From Otatea glauca (taxonomy: Eukaryota > Streptophyta > Magnoliopsida > Poales > Poaceae), in the NCBI GenBank assembly GCA_036346275.1, contig CM070722.1, positions 57,821,524-57,885,523 of the forward strand: DNA of 64,000 nucleotides, written 5' to 3'. This document shows positions 35,612 through 46,799 of the stretch, one piece after another. Position 1 is the stretch's first letter, and every line of letters begins with the position of its first letter. A program made the position numbers and the translations under genes. Below the pieces are notes generated by a model. It saw nothing but the letters and a program-made list of their open reading frames with translations. It was not told the origin of the DNA and made no database searches.

Positions 35612-36369
35612 GTCATCTGAAATCATTCATGCCGACACACCCTCTTCTCTAGCTCTGGCCCCAACTACCGCTGCCGCTATGGAGCCAAACAACACTGCTC
35701 ACCGCTGAATCTGTGCTTGACTTCACGTCGAGCCTCCATCTCTCTCTCTTTCTTAGCTCTATCCTGAGCTCCACACCGTGTCACTGAGCTGTCGAGTCGC
35801 ACCTGACTAGATCCAAGGTTAGCGTCACCGGATCTGCTGGATCCTATCATTTGTGACAAAAATGAAGGTCAGAGCTGCCATATCCATCATCGGACTTGGA
35901 CGTGGAGCCTCATAGCCAATTGCCGCCGCTGGATGCGAGCTCGCGGGAGTCACAGTAGCTAGATGGCCAGAGCTAGATGGCCAGAGGGAGCCATCGGGAC
36001 GCCGACGAGCTATGTGTTGCCATGGTTGCACGTGACCTCGCGCCCGTCGAGCCGCCACTTGCCTTCCATGAACCGCCAAGCTAGCTTGTAGTTATCTTCG
36101 TCACACTCACTCATATCCACACCACCACTCCTTTCATCGGTATCATCGCCACTTGTTGCAGATGCGATGGGCCAAATTAGAAGAGGAAACCAATAGGAAG
36201 CGAATCGAGAGATATTGGTGGAGAGATAGAGAGAGGTCGGATGGAGAAAATGACTTACAGAATGAACAACAGTTAATTTTGGTCTGAACGGTATATCGTT
36301 AAATAGTTTTTCCATATGGGTTAACTAAATTAGCAACCCAAACTAAAATAGATCAGCAGTGAAGAGGTA
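35612..36369. other. Intergenic DNA, no gene recognised
   Basis: A GC-richer patch (about 35640-36110) contains open frames on the - strand with no recognisable domain. It looks like a dispersed repeat rather than a gene. Confidence 0.35.
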
Positions 36370-36377
36370 ATAAGGAC

Positions 36378-36912
36378 TAGGGTGAAAACGGGTCGGATAC
36401 GGGCGGATATTGCTCTTCCCGTATCCTAACCTATATTTTTTTTCCCGGATTCGGAACCGGATACGGGTTAACCGGATACGGATACAGATTCGGGTCGGAA
36501 ACGGATAAAGATATACGGATAATGTACGCATATATAGAGTAATATATATTGAATTAAAACTATACGAGTACATGACTATAGTAACAAATTATATATCAAT
36601 TAAATTCAACAAACATCATAGAAAGAATATGCTATTTAAGGATCAATAGAACCAACTAATTGTTAATATAAATGGGCTGATATGGAAAAAAATGATGAAA
36701 ATGGGCTGGGCCTTGCTGATATCCGAATAGGAAAATCCAAATATCCGAATAGGAAAAATCCGGATATCCGAATAGAAAAAAATCCGAATATCCGGATCCC
36801 GTCCCGTATTTACCGGATATTGGATGCTCCGGATCCGATCCCGAATCCGGATTCAAGTATCCGGATCCGGTCCCGGATCGGGCGGGAGATATCCGACCCG
36901 TTTTCATCCCTA
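36378..36912. mobile_element. hAT MITE, copy 2
   Basis: The 535-bp element starts TAGGGTGAAAACGGGTCGG and ends CCGTTTTCATCCCTA. A perfect 8-bp duplication ataaggac occurs at 36370-36377 and 36913-36920. It shares its body with 28524-29084 in the same orientation, with small indels. Confidence 0.9.
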
Positions 36913-38232
36913 ATAAGGACATGAAGTAATTTAATTAGACAAAACTATTTCAGACCAGGCGTCATAGGCTGGACAAACGAAATAGCATCACCGTGCTGAG
37001 CCAAAATCTATCAAGTAGGTTGAGTATGCTATCCAGGGTTCACATTTTCGTTTTGGAGCCATTTTTCGCTACCCCGGCAGTTTCGAAATTCGCGAAAAAC
37101 CGAACGGTATGAAAATTCAAACCGGTTTGAAAACTGGTCAAACCACGAGGCGAAAACAGCGGTTTTTGCGAAAAACCGAGCGGTTTTTGTTGAAAACCGC
37201 TAGAAACCGAGCCAGGTTGGAAAATTGGAAAAAAATCCAAAAAAATGGGGAAATTTTCAAAAAAAGTTGTAAATTTGTAAAAATAGAGTGAAGGCTAAAA
37301 TTTAGTCAAAATGTAATAAATATATAAAGAAGGTATGTAAAAACACGAAAAAAAATCCAGTATGATCTCTCCTAAATATGGAAAAAAATTCGACATGGCC
37401 TTTGCTATATTTTAGACGATTGGAAGTTGTAAATTATGCATTTAGCAATAATATGTCAATAAATAATCTTTCATTGCAATACTACAATCACACAAGTGCA
37501 AAAATAGTCATTTACATAACCACATAGCAATATCATTCACAATTTCATTACCATCCACATGTCAACACCATTTACATTATAATACCTTTCAATTGAAGTT
37601 GTGGAGTAGGCATAGGCATAGCTTTGACATTCTTCCATTGTCGCAGAAATGCCATGTTCGACCTATATGAACGAAATGTCAGTAAAAAAATTCACTTGCA
37701 ATGAGATCAAATATAAAATTGAAACAAAATTTCGGCATGACCTTTACTACATTTTAGATAATCTGAAGTTGTAAAGTAGGCATTTAGACTTTAGCAATAA
37801 TATGTGAACAAATAACCTTTCATTTCAATAACATTCACATATCAATCCAATAAGTTTAAAATATATGCATTCAAATATCAATACCATTCACATTTAGATA
37901 CCTTTCATTTGAAGTTGTAAAATATGCATATTTTTGTCGTCCTTCCCACACAAATGCCATGTTGGACCTATATAGATGCTATGTTAGTATAATATCAAGT
38001 TGTAATGAAATGAAATATTACCTTCGGGGCTACGGGTAGTATATTGCGTGTATATTTGGTTGGCCACGTCGTATTCCTTCGTAGACATCAAGGCCAATCC
38101 TCGTGTAGCTAGAAACTCCACCTTGTAAACTTGCCAGTTTTACCCCGTCCATGTGCTTATCGTTTGCCATTGTTGATATAACATGGTATAAAACTCAGGG
38201 TTGTGCCACTCGTAGACCCATTGGGTGGGAGG

Positions 38233-38929
38233 TTATGCATAAGCATCGGGGATGGCATAGTCGTAGCTGCCATATGAGCCATAGTTCTCTTGCGTCTCGG
38301 CAACGCCATAGGAGCTAGAGCTATCCTGTGGTGCGCCATTTCCCATCCTCTTAATAGTCATCCTCTGTAATTGAGGAGCACCATGGTCTCTATCCTGTGT
38401 TGCATGAGTGTATTGCGACTTCTCTGTAAATGCGATGGGTTGATGCTCTTTTGATTGGTGTGTGGGAGGTATAGAGGTATTGTGACCGCCATCGGTGTCT
38501 GTCTTCAAGCTGCTATCATTGGAATCTTTGTATGGCGGGCTCCGACGATCCTCACTCTCAGTGGAGTCATCACTCCCTACAAGATGGGGTACATCTGCGG
38601 GATGCTTCCCCTTTCCTTTGGAGGATGCTATCCTTTTTGTTGTATCCCTTCTCGGGACTGATTGGTGCTTTCTCTTCCCTGTATGAGTGTCCCCGACTGT
38701 TTTCAGCCTCAGTGTCCTTTCTTAACACAGCAGGGTGAATCGGGTCTATCACAAGCTATGACGGAAGAGGGATGTCACTCTCTATATCCTCCTCATCAAG
38801 TAATGGGTCACCGTTGGACCTTCCTTTTTCCATCCACTGTCCTTTCTTCTCTTTGAGATAGTGCTTGCATCGAAATTCAGCACCTAACTTCTCGCCGTGC
38901 TCCCATACCATGTCGACATGGTCTGCCAT
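38233..38929 (-). pseudogene. Degraded hAT transposase: BED-like N-terminus and a low-complexity C-terminus
   Basis: A - strand frame starting at ATG 38929 reads MADHVDMVWEHGEKLGAEFR then CKHYLKEKKG. This resembles the start of BED zinc fingers in plant hAT transposases ('VWxHGxKLG..xxCxxC'), but the second cysteine is replaced. An acidic stretch (DPLLDEEDIESD) follows. A separate frame at 38508-38233 gives a Ser/Tyr/Gly-rich tail (YGVAETQ, YGSYGSYDY) like transposase C-termini. The catalytic RNase H-like core and hAT dimerisation domain are missing. Confidence 0.5.
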
Positions 38930-39392
38930 CTGCTAATGGAACACAATAAAAGTAAGCACATGTACAAATATCGCTACTAAATATAATTGATCATGAACAC
39001 ATTGAGCATTTCATCATGAACACACAGTGCATTTTATCATGATGTGAAAAATTGGTAATACAAATTTCAATGAAAGAAAAATATGACTCACCCAACACAA
39101 TGACCAGACTGTCCTGGTTTAACAAATAATAGTGTAATAACATATCATATCATCTCATGCCCATATTTCATTTAAGAAAAAAGTCAACAATGTCATATTT
39201 TTCATTTAACCATGTATGCCTACATGCACATACCTGTGAAAATAAGAACTAAATGGTGCTAAGCATGATTTGTAAATCAGATCACAAATGCAAATCATGA
39301 TCAACACATGGATGCCAAAGATCCAATTTGCAAAACAACCAACCTACAGAACACAATCAAAATATTATTCCTCTCTTCATATGCAATAAAAT

Positions 39393-39893
39393 TAGGGATG
39401 GCAACGTGTCGGGTCGGGTGCGGGTTTTACAAAACCCGATCTGACAGAAAACCCGAATTGAAAAACCCGACCCGAACCTGAATACCCTATCGGGTAAAAA
39501 ACTATACCCGAACCCAAACCCGGCGGATACCTGATGGGTTTGTGCAGTACTGCAGTATAGGGGTGGCAATAGGTCGGGTTGGGTATGGGTTTTGCAAAAC
39601 CCGACCCGACAAGAAATCCGAACCAAAAAACCCGAGCCGAACCTGGCGAATAACCGGAACCCGACCCGGAACCCGACGGGTACCCGGAACCCAACGGGTA
39701 CCCGATGGGTATGTGCGGTATTCCAGATACCCGATGGGTACCCGTGGGTGGTTTTATAAACTCGACTCTGACCCGAACCAATCTCGGGTACCCGACCCGA
39801 ATAACCCACGGGTGAAAATTAGGACCCGAACCCGACCTGATCGGGTGCAGAACTTGCGGGTACCCGAACCCGCGGGTCTGATTGTCATCCCTA
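39393..39893. mobile_element. hAT-like MITE nested in the long hAT element
   Basis: The 501-bp element starts TAGGGATGGCAAC and ends TTGTCATCCCTA. Flanks aataaaat and aataaaac give an 8-bp duplication with one mismatch. The body is almost entirely 'cgggtcggg', 'acccga' and 'gggtacccg' motifs. A second left-end-like TAGGGGTGGCAATAGGTCGG at about 39556 suggests an internal duplication or nested insertion with only one right end. The long open frames here are low-complexity artefacts. Confidence 0.8.
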
Positions 39894-40796
39894 AATAAAA
39901 CAAACTGTGTAGCTCATTGTGCTTGGAAATGCACTAGCCAATAGCCATCCCTTTAACCGACAACATACATGAACTACTGATTGGTATTGCAAAAATCGCT
40001 CTAAACCGAACGAAAACACACCTTTAATCGCGATTTTCGTCAGCTATCTCGAAAATTGCTTACAGCTCGAAAAACCGTAGAAACTACTCAATTTTCACGC
40101 CGAACCAAGCGATTTTCGCTACTTAGCCAACGGTTTTTGAGCGTGCGGTGGCCAGATCCAGGAGGTGACGGCTTGGTCGGCGGCAGGTGCGAATGGGGAA
40201 AGAGGCTTGTGCAATTATTGCGCTGGAGCGTGACAGCGCGTCTGGTTGGGAGTGACGGGAGGTGAAGGCACTCGGGTGGGCCATCCGGTCGGGGTGAGCC
40301 GCGAGATGGGCTGGCTGGCCCGTAGGCAGCTACAGGCCGCTATTTTCATTTTTTTTCAATTTTCAACAATTCCAATGGCTTGAAAAAATCTCTAAATTTT
40401 GTTTTTCAAAAAAAAATTCATACCAGAGGTCATACAACAATTAATACTAATTTTAGGAATTTTTTGGTTAAATTTTTCTATTTTTTTTGAAAATTTTGAA
40501 TTTCAATTTGAACCCCACCAAAAACCGTTTGGTTTGAAAAGCCGTTTCGGCGCAGTTAGCTTGAAAACCGCAGTTTTCGAACGAAAAACCACAGTTTCGA
40601 GAACCCTGATGCTATCTACCACGCACTACCTGAATCAGCTAATCACCCAGAGACGCTACCTGTAAATAGCTGACAATGGAAGATAATTCTTCTAAAACGT
40701 TTCAAAAACAAGAAAGCCAACCTGAAAATGTGTCCATAAAAAGTAAGGTTTGTACTGTATCCCGGTTCCAGGTTGTTCATTCAAAGTGAAATACTA

Positions 40797-41122
40797 GAGT
40801 AAATTTTACAAAGCTATAGATTTATTGTACAAAGTATTAGAAAACTATATGTTTTAGCTTCTATTTTACAAAAATACAGATTTTAGAAGAACTTGTATCA
40901 CAAAACAATAGGTTTTAGAATTGATCGTTTCTTGTAATGACATTATGGGTCCACATGGCAGCCTCACACATTGTCAATCTTGTTATAGAAACAGTCAATT
41001 CTAAGACATGTATTTTGTGACACAAGTTCTCATAAAATACGTAGTTTTGTGAAATATGAGTTAAAACCCGTAGTTTTATAATAATTTATACAAAAAAATT
41101 TGTAGTTTCGTGAAATTTACTC
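40797..41122. mobile_element. Mutator-like MITE
   Basis: The 326-bp element starts GAGTAAATTTTACAAAG and ends CGTGAAATTTACTC. Its 9-bp flanks gaaatacta and taaaaacta match at 7 of 9 positions. Sequence and internal 'aactatatgttttag' repeats are close to the element at 28350-29301. Confidence 0.75.
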
Positions 41123-41131
41123 TAAAAACTA

Positions 41132-41829
41132 AAAAGGTGATAACATGGGCAAGCAACTGCAGTTAAACTTTGATGCTGTCATATCAAGACTCAGATAATT
41201 GTATAATTTCTTCTACTAAATTATCGGGAAGCATCAAAATGGCTGCATATCACAAGGCAGTAAAAGATCCAAACTAAGCCAAAAAATTATAGATAACTAA
41301 ATAAATGAAATGACAGCCATTGGCACCAAAAGTCTTGATACAGTTGTCCAGTGATAAAAAAACAAAATATAAAGTAACAACCACAAGCAGATGATATGTG
41401 GCTCCTTTTCCACCGTAGGCAACCCTTGATTGGTACCACATTATGAAACAGTACGAGCAGCTATTGAAAACATGAGATGTAGTTAGTATGATTGAATTAG
41501 TACCTTAAAGCAAGACTAAACTGACCACAAAAGGCCCACTTGATATTGAGATAATCTTCAAGTGCAAGATCTCTTAAAGGTGCTAGAGATCCTAAGGATT
41601 GTTGTGACAAAGATTTGTGTTCCTGTATTTACAACTTGTCACCTAACATGTTCGTGTTTCAGGTTCATCCCTTCCATACAAAAAAGAATCAATCAGCCAC
41701 ATCAAAAGATTTAAGAGAGAAATTCCACATTCCACCTCTGTATCATTTGAAATTATCTCCTATCTAAATGAATTTACGCAGGTGGCTACTCCTAATAAGA
41801 TCTTTTGCTCCGGTGAACTACAGCTAAAA
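41132..41829 (-). other. 3' flank and probable 3' UTR of CHR8
   Basis: The part just below 41830 should be the 3' UTR of the - strand CHR8 gene. No other gene was found. No polyadenylation site could be fixed. Confidence 0.35.
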
Positions 41830-44800
41830 TTACTCGTAATCAGGTTTCAGCACCCACATAGCACCGTTTGCACCTCTTTGCAACGTTGCTATTTCCTTCA
41901 GCAGATTCTTAAACAGCAGCATATCCTTGGGCTGTATACGGTTCTTGAAATGTTCTGTAATGCTCGTTGAGCTGGCAGAACCGCCATTCTGTTGTACGAA
42001 GGTGCACAGTTGGCGGATTAGGACTTCAGGTTGCACAATCATGTTCCTACTAGAAGAGTTAGATGCACGAACATTCTCTGGTGAACTTGGTATGTGGTTG
42101 GAAGCTGATCCCAGGTTAAGCTGATGTTCCAGTGCATCTGAAGCTGCTCCCTCTCGGGTTCCATGAATCCTAGCCAAAAGTTCAGCAGAGGACAGTGCTT
42201 TGCCATTTAGAGCACCAACCTGAAGATTTTGACCCCTGCTGTTTGAAGAAGTTTCTGATGGTTGAGATGAACTAACCAACTGGCTATTGAGAGTTGACCC
42301 AAACTTCCTGCGAACAGAGGAGGGCGCCCCAGCAGTACCAGCTCTTCCAGTCCATGTGGGAACAGCAAAATTATCACGGCTTCTGAGCAATCGTGATTGG
42401 CGTAAAGCTTCAGCAGCCCTTTGTGCAACCTGTGAAGCCTCTGCTTCTAGGCGTAGCTTCTGGTCATCATTAGCACTCATTATGGCATCATGATTGATCG
42501 CACTCTGGGCAAGTCCAAAAAAAGGATGTTATTTTGAGAAAGAGGAAAAATTGAGGCTACAAACTTTCCCTATGGATCAGAAGATATTGCTTACATGAAT
42601 GCCCTGAGCATCAAAAAGACTCTTCAAAATGTTGGATTCTTCAAGTGCTTGGTCAGAGTTATGGTCCACTTTCCCTTTTCCTCTACTGGATGAACATGGT
42701 TCAGCCTCTGTGATGGCTGGTAGAGCCGAAGCTGTAGATAGCTGGCCTCGTTGCTCATCAATTGGAACCCCAATATTCACATCTTCAGACAACTGGCTGA
42801 AAATATTTGATGTTTCAGTTGAACCATTCCTGTCATCGTCTTGCAATGTGAACAAATCCTTCATGTCTCTGGCTTTAAAGAATCTCCTTTGCTGAGGGTT
42901 TTTCAGTACTTTGTTTGTGAGGAAATGCTTGTATATCTGTCGATGGTAGACTTTCTCCTCTATTGTCCCACGTGTGATCAATCTGTAAACCGTCACATCT
43001 CTAGTTTGCCCAATACGCCATGCACGTTCCCTAGCCTAGTCCACACAAAGTTTAATCAGGTTAAGAGTGGTCACTCAGTCAAAAACTAGGAAATAAAGCC
43101 ATGGGAAATTACGCTTGCAACTGTATCGACAGAGTATGATTCAAAATTATTCATCTACCATGTCAATCACTCACGGCCATCCAGTTTTTGGATGTCAACA
43201 TTCTCTTTTCAAGTCTATTAAGATAAAACAATTGTGTAACACCTTAAAAAAAGTTTGTCAATGCATCTATGAAGAAATGTTAAAAGATGATAGGTGCAGA
43301 CTTCAAAAGAAATACATATAGACAGGGCATAGAATGCTCTACATAAGCTGTACCTGCATGTCTGTTGAAGGGTTCCAGTCAGGATCATATATAATAATCC
43401 TGTTTGCACCAGTCAAATTTGTACCCAATCCACCAACTTTTGTGGTCAGAATGAAAATAAAAATTTCATCTGTGTTATTGAACTCATCAATGAGTCCCAT
43501 TCTTTGCTTTGCAGGTGTAAGTCCATCCATTCTCCGATATTCGTAGTCACAAGCCGTCAAGAAGTTTTCCATAATGTCAAGCATTTGTTGTGTCTGAGCG
43601 AAAAGAAGAACACGATGGCCTTGGTCTTTCCAGACTTGAAGGACTTGTTCAACTACTTTCATCTTTCCACTTCTTTCAGGATTCCCATAGTCAGGATTCT
43701 GAGTGGCATGTTCTCTCTCAAGTAGATCAGGATGATTGCATATCTTCCTTAGGACATCTATCCCATAAAGGGAGTTTCTGTTACCATCAAATATTTGCTC
43801 CACCTCTGAACTAGCAAGAAATGCACGATAAGTAGCGCGTTGATCTGGAGTTAGACTGCAGAAAAGAACATGCTCTGTTTTTTTGGGAAGCTGTGCATAG
43901 ACATCAGCTTTCATTCTCCTAAGAAGGTATGGCATGATCAAGTCACGTAGGACAACAGCACATCTATATGCCGTGGACACTTGTAATGGTGTTGCATTAG
44001 CATATCCACCGACAGTAATTGGAACGGAAAACTCGGTCTCAAACACAGGCAGGACACCTAGTTTTCCAGGGAACACGAAATCAAAGAGAGACCACAGTTC
44101 CGAAAGCTTATTTTGAATAGGCGCACCTGTCATAATTAACCTGTGCACAGTCTGCAATTGCTTGCACACCAGAGTTATCTCAGCATTGGGATTCCTTATG
44201 CGGTGACCCTCGTCCAATACAGCATATCCCCATTCTACATCAAGCAACTTCTCCCTTAGGATTCTTAGCTGCTCATATGTGGTCAGAAGCAAACCTGACC
44301 CTGAATTTACAACGCGTGAAATCAAGTCATCCCACTTTTTTCCAGGCCTTGCATGTGTAACCTCTTCCTGATCACTATCCCAAGAAACTTCACTGTCAGA
44401 ATCACTGTATCTCTTGCTCTTTTTAGTTGAATTTGCAGAATCATGTAAGATCTCAACTTTGAACTTTGAATACCATGTACTGGCCTCCCTTCGCCACTGT
44501 TGCAAAAGGGTCACAGGACAAACAACAATGCTAGGCTTGTACATACCACTGTTATGCAATGAACCAAGAAATGATAAGACCTGCACAGTCTTTCCCAGGC
44601 CCATTTCATCGCCAACTATTCCACCAGCCCTTTGACAATGTAACTCCCATAGCCACTGCACTCCCACTTTTTGGTAGTCAAATAGCGCTGCATAAATTGT
44701 GCCTGGAATTCTTAAACCACCTTCAAGGATAACAGGAGGTAAATCATCAGAACCTTCTATTGCTTGATGTTCGTCCTGAGAAACTGACGCCGCGGCATCT

Positions 44801-46183
44801 CCAACATCCTCATCTGTAAATGTAGAAAGCAGAAATAATAAGTTCACTGCAGTGAATTTATACATGGTAGTAGCAAATAAGGAAATTTGTCCGCATTTGC
44901 GATGTCTGTAGAATTACAGTAAAGCCTAAAAGCTGTGAAGGGCCTTGACATACCATCCAATAGTGATTCCTTCCTTAAGTTATCTTGCCTCCATCTCTTG
45001 CCAGGCAATGGCCTCTTGGTCTTGTTCCTTCGTCTTTTCTTTTCCTGCTCATCTGAATTGGGAGAAACAGGGCGTTTTAGAGGTCTTCCAAGTCTTTGAA
45101 ATGGAGCAGTAGGTGCATCCAGCCTAGGCAAGGACTCTGCATCAAGCAATTTGGTGGCTGGGCGGTTTTGTGCAATCTGCTGCATTGACTGAGCAACTTT
45201 AGCAATGCTGGAAGCTTCCATGGTTTCTTCAGTTTGTTCTGCAGAACCATTTTGCCTATGAGAAGGTCCAGGTTGTTCGACACGCTTCTCAAAGCCCTTC
45301 AACTTGTGAAACGGTGTCAGCAAACCCTTTCTAATCAGTTCTTCCCTTTCCTACACAATAGAATGTAACATCAGGAAGGCAATGAACTGAAACATAACAA
45401 CAGTATAGGAAATGAGAATGCTGATGGGCTAGGGTAGTAGCTCACAGTTTCCATAAATCCTGCAGAAGCTCCATCAAGCACTGCATCAAAGTCTCTGTCA
45501 TCATTATAGGTGACAGTTTTCAACCGACGTGTTGAGTTCTCTTTAGGCTGCTCAGGTGGTTTTAGTGGCTTCTTCTGCTTTGGTTCGTCTTCAACCAGCA
45601 TGGCCAGCATTTTGTCCATTTGGCTGTCGGAGCCAAATGGGCAAGGATCGGACTGCAATATCTCTTTCTGAATGTGTGCTTTAGCTTTCTTGAGGCTTTT
45701 AAGACGCTCGGCAGCGAGCGCTTGCTGGAGTGCTCCTCCATGAGGGACGTCTTGAGCAATGCCATCAAAATGCTTCTTCTTTTTATCCTCTGCATCAGCA
45801 CTATCCGAGCGGTCCCTTTTTTTTACAACCGCGTGTTTAGTTCCTTCAATGGTGGAAGCTACAGCGTCGATTTCAAGTTGAACAGAGCGCAATTTCTGAT
45901 GTAATTTGGCCTGATCATCAGCTTCGGGTATCTTGCCATTCTCCCAGGCATCGATGATTGGCCCCGACTCAGTGTCATGCTTTGGGTCAGTTTTTGCCTG
46001 CAAAGGGAAATATGACACGAGAAGGTTCTCTGTAATTAAATTTCTTGGCTTTCTTGTGCACCGCACGAGAATGATGTGAGCAAGACTTGCCTCTGATAGG
46101 ATTTTCCTTTCAATGTCCTCTATGTTTGCGGATGTTACACCGAGGCTATGTAACAAGCGCTGGTCATCGTCCTCTTCCTCCAT
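41830..46183 (-). CDS. CHR8: CHR8/CSB-type SWI2/SNF2 ATPase (ERCC6/Rad26 homologue), six exons
   Basis: Nuclear DNA-dependent ATPase of transcription-coupled repair, which acts on RNA polymerase II stalled at DNA damage (CSB/ERCC6/Rad26 family). Exons in transcript order: 46183-46091, 45997-45446, 45350-44954, 44813-43354, 43035-42595, 42504-41830; 1205 aa, close to plant CSB length. The N-terminus MEEEDDDQRLLHSLGVTSAN and the FDAVLDGASAGF motif are characteristic. The helicase core has GDEMGLGKT (Walker A, about 415-423), DEGH (about 548-551), LTTYEQL, TGAPIQNKLSELW, KICNHPDLLE, RRMDGL, TTKVGGLGTNLTGAN and ARERAWRIGQ. Exon 4 ends between helicase motifs V and VI. The C-terminus has SQVAQRAAEALRQSR, VPTWTGR and the winged-helix-like tail ending VLKPDYE. 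Introns 2-5 are GT-AG; intron 1 (93 nt, in frame) is GC-AG with the consensus donor GAG|GCAAGT. The ATG at 46183 matches the family start; an in-frame ATG at 46252 would add 23 residues. Confidence 0.95.
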
Positions 46184-46790
46184 CGGATCAGCAAGAAGAC
46201 TTAAGTCATTCTCGCATAATAAACGTAGGATGGATTGATTGGAGAGGAACAAACTGGATGGATTGGAGAGGAAGAAAGCTTAAGATTAGGTTGCTCACAG
46301 CGAAGACAAGACCAGATCAAAAACTCTTAGAACAATCCGAAGCAAGTTAGGGTTCCTTACTCACAGAAGAAATCAATCCAACGCCGATCTTCGCGGCCCT
46401 ACCGGGGCTCCGTCTCGTGGCCGGCCTCCGGGAGCGGGAAGCTGGATGAGGGGCGCGCGGGGCCGAGCGCGCAGAGAAAGGCGAAGGGGCGTTGGCGGCC
46501 TGCCGGCTGGATGTAAACGGCAACGGCCTTGCGGGGCGGCCGGGAGCAGGAAGAAGACGGCGGAGCGGGGCGCCGGGCGCGACGGCGAGGGAGAGCGTGG
46601 AGAGGGCGCCGCCTGCGTTGCGACTCGCGAGCGCGTGGCGTGGGGCAGGGACCGGCCGAACGAGAGGATGACATCTCGCGATGCTCGTGCTCGATCTGGA
46701 CCGTGTGGGCTCTGCATTTGGGCCCTATCACAATCCACGAACCCTATTACGGCCCACTCGGACCAAACAAACACGAACTAACGTAAGTTA
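46184..46790 (-). promoter_or_regulatory. 5' UTR and GC-rich promoter of CHR8
   Basis: A GC-rich island at about 46380-46700 lies directly upstream of CHR8 and lacks an obvious TATA box, as is common for housekeeping plant genes. A tandem 'tggattggagaggaa' occurs near 46236-46268. A possible 5' UTR donor (tctGTGAGTAAGG) reads on the - strand near 46360, so a leader intron is possible but unproven. Open frames across the GC island are composition artefacts. Confidence 0.4.
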
Positions 46791-46799
46791 GCAAATTTC

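Larger units (their letters stand above)
37034..40608 (-). mobile_element. hAT element, long copy with transposase remnants
   Basis: The 3575-bp element begins CAGGGTTCAC and ends GAACCCTG. A perfect 8-bp duplication atgctatc occurs at 37026-37033 and 40609-40616. Subterminal aaaccg/cggttt motifs fill both ends. Its 37360-37640 part is homologous (reversed) to 4468-4760 of the hAT element at 3688. The centre carries decayed transposase pieces on the - strand, and another hAT-like MITE is nested at 39393-39893. Confidence 0.85.

Noticed and set aside
39357..39898. Gly/Pro/Arg-rich open frames on both strands (118-150 codons)
   Set aside because: They translate the repeated cgggt/acccg motifs of a MITE. 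Low-complexity sequence of this kind is open in many frames.
46184..46252. Upstream in-frame start for CHR8 (ATG at 46252)
   Set aside because: It would add 23 residues ahead of MEEEDDDQ, where the known family members begin. It is retained only as an alternative.
46373..46786. Open frames of 85-133 codons upstream of CHR8
   Set aside because: They cover the GC island of the CHR8 promoter in several frames and both strands, with no conserved domain.
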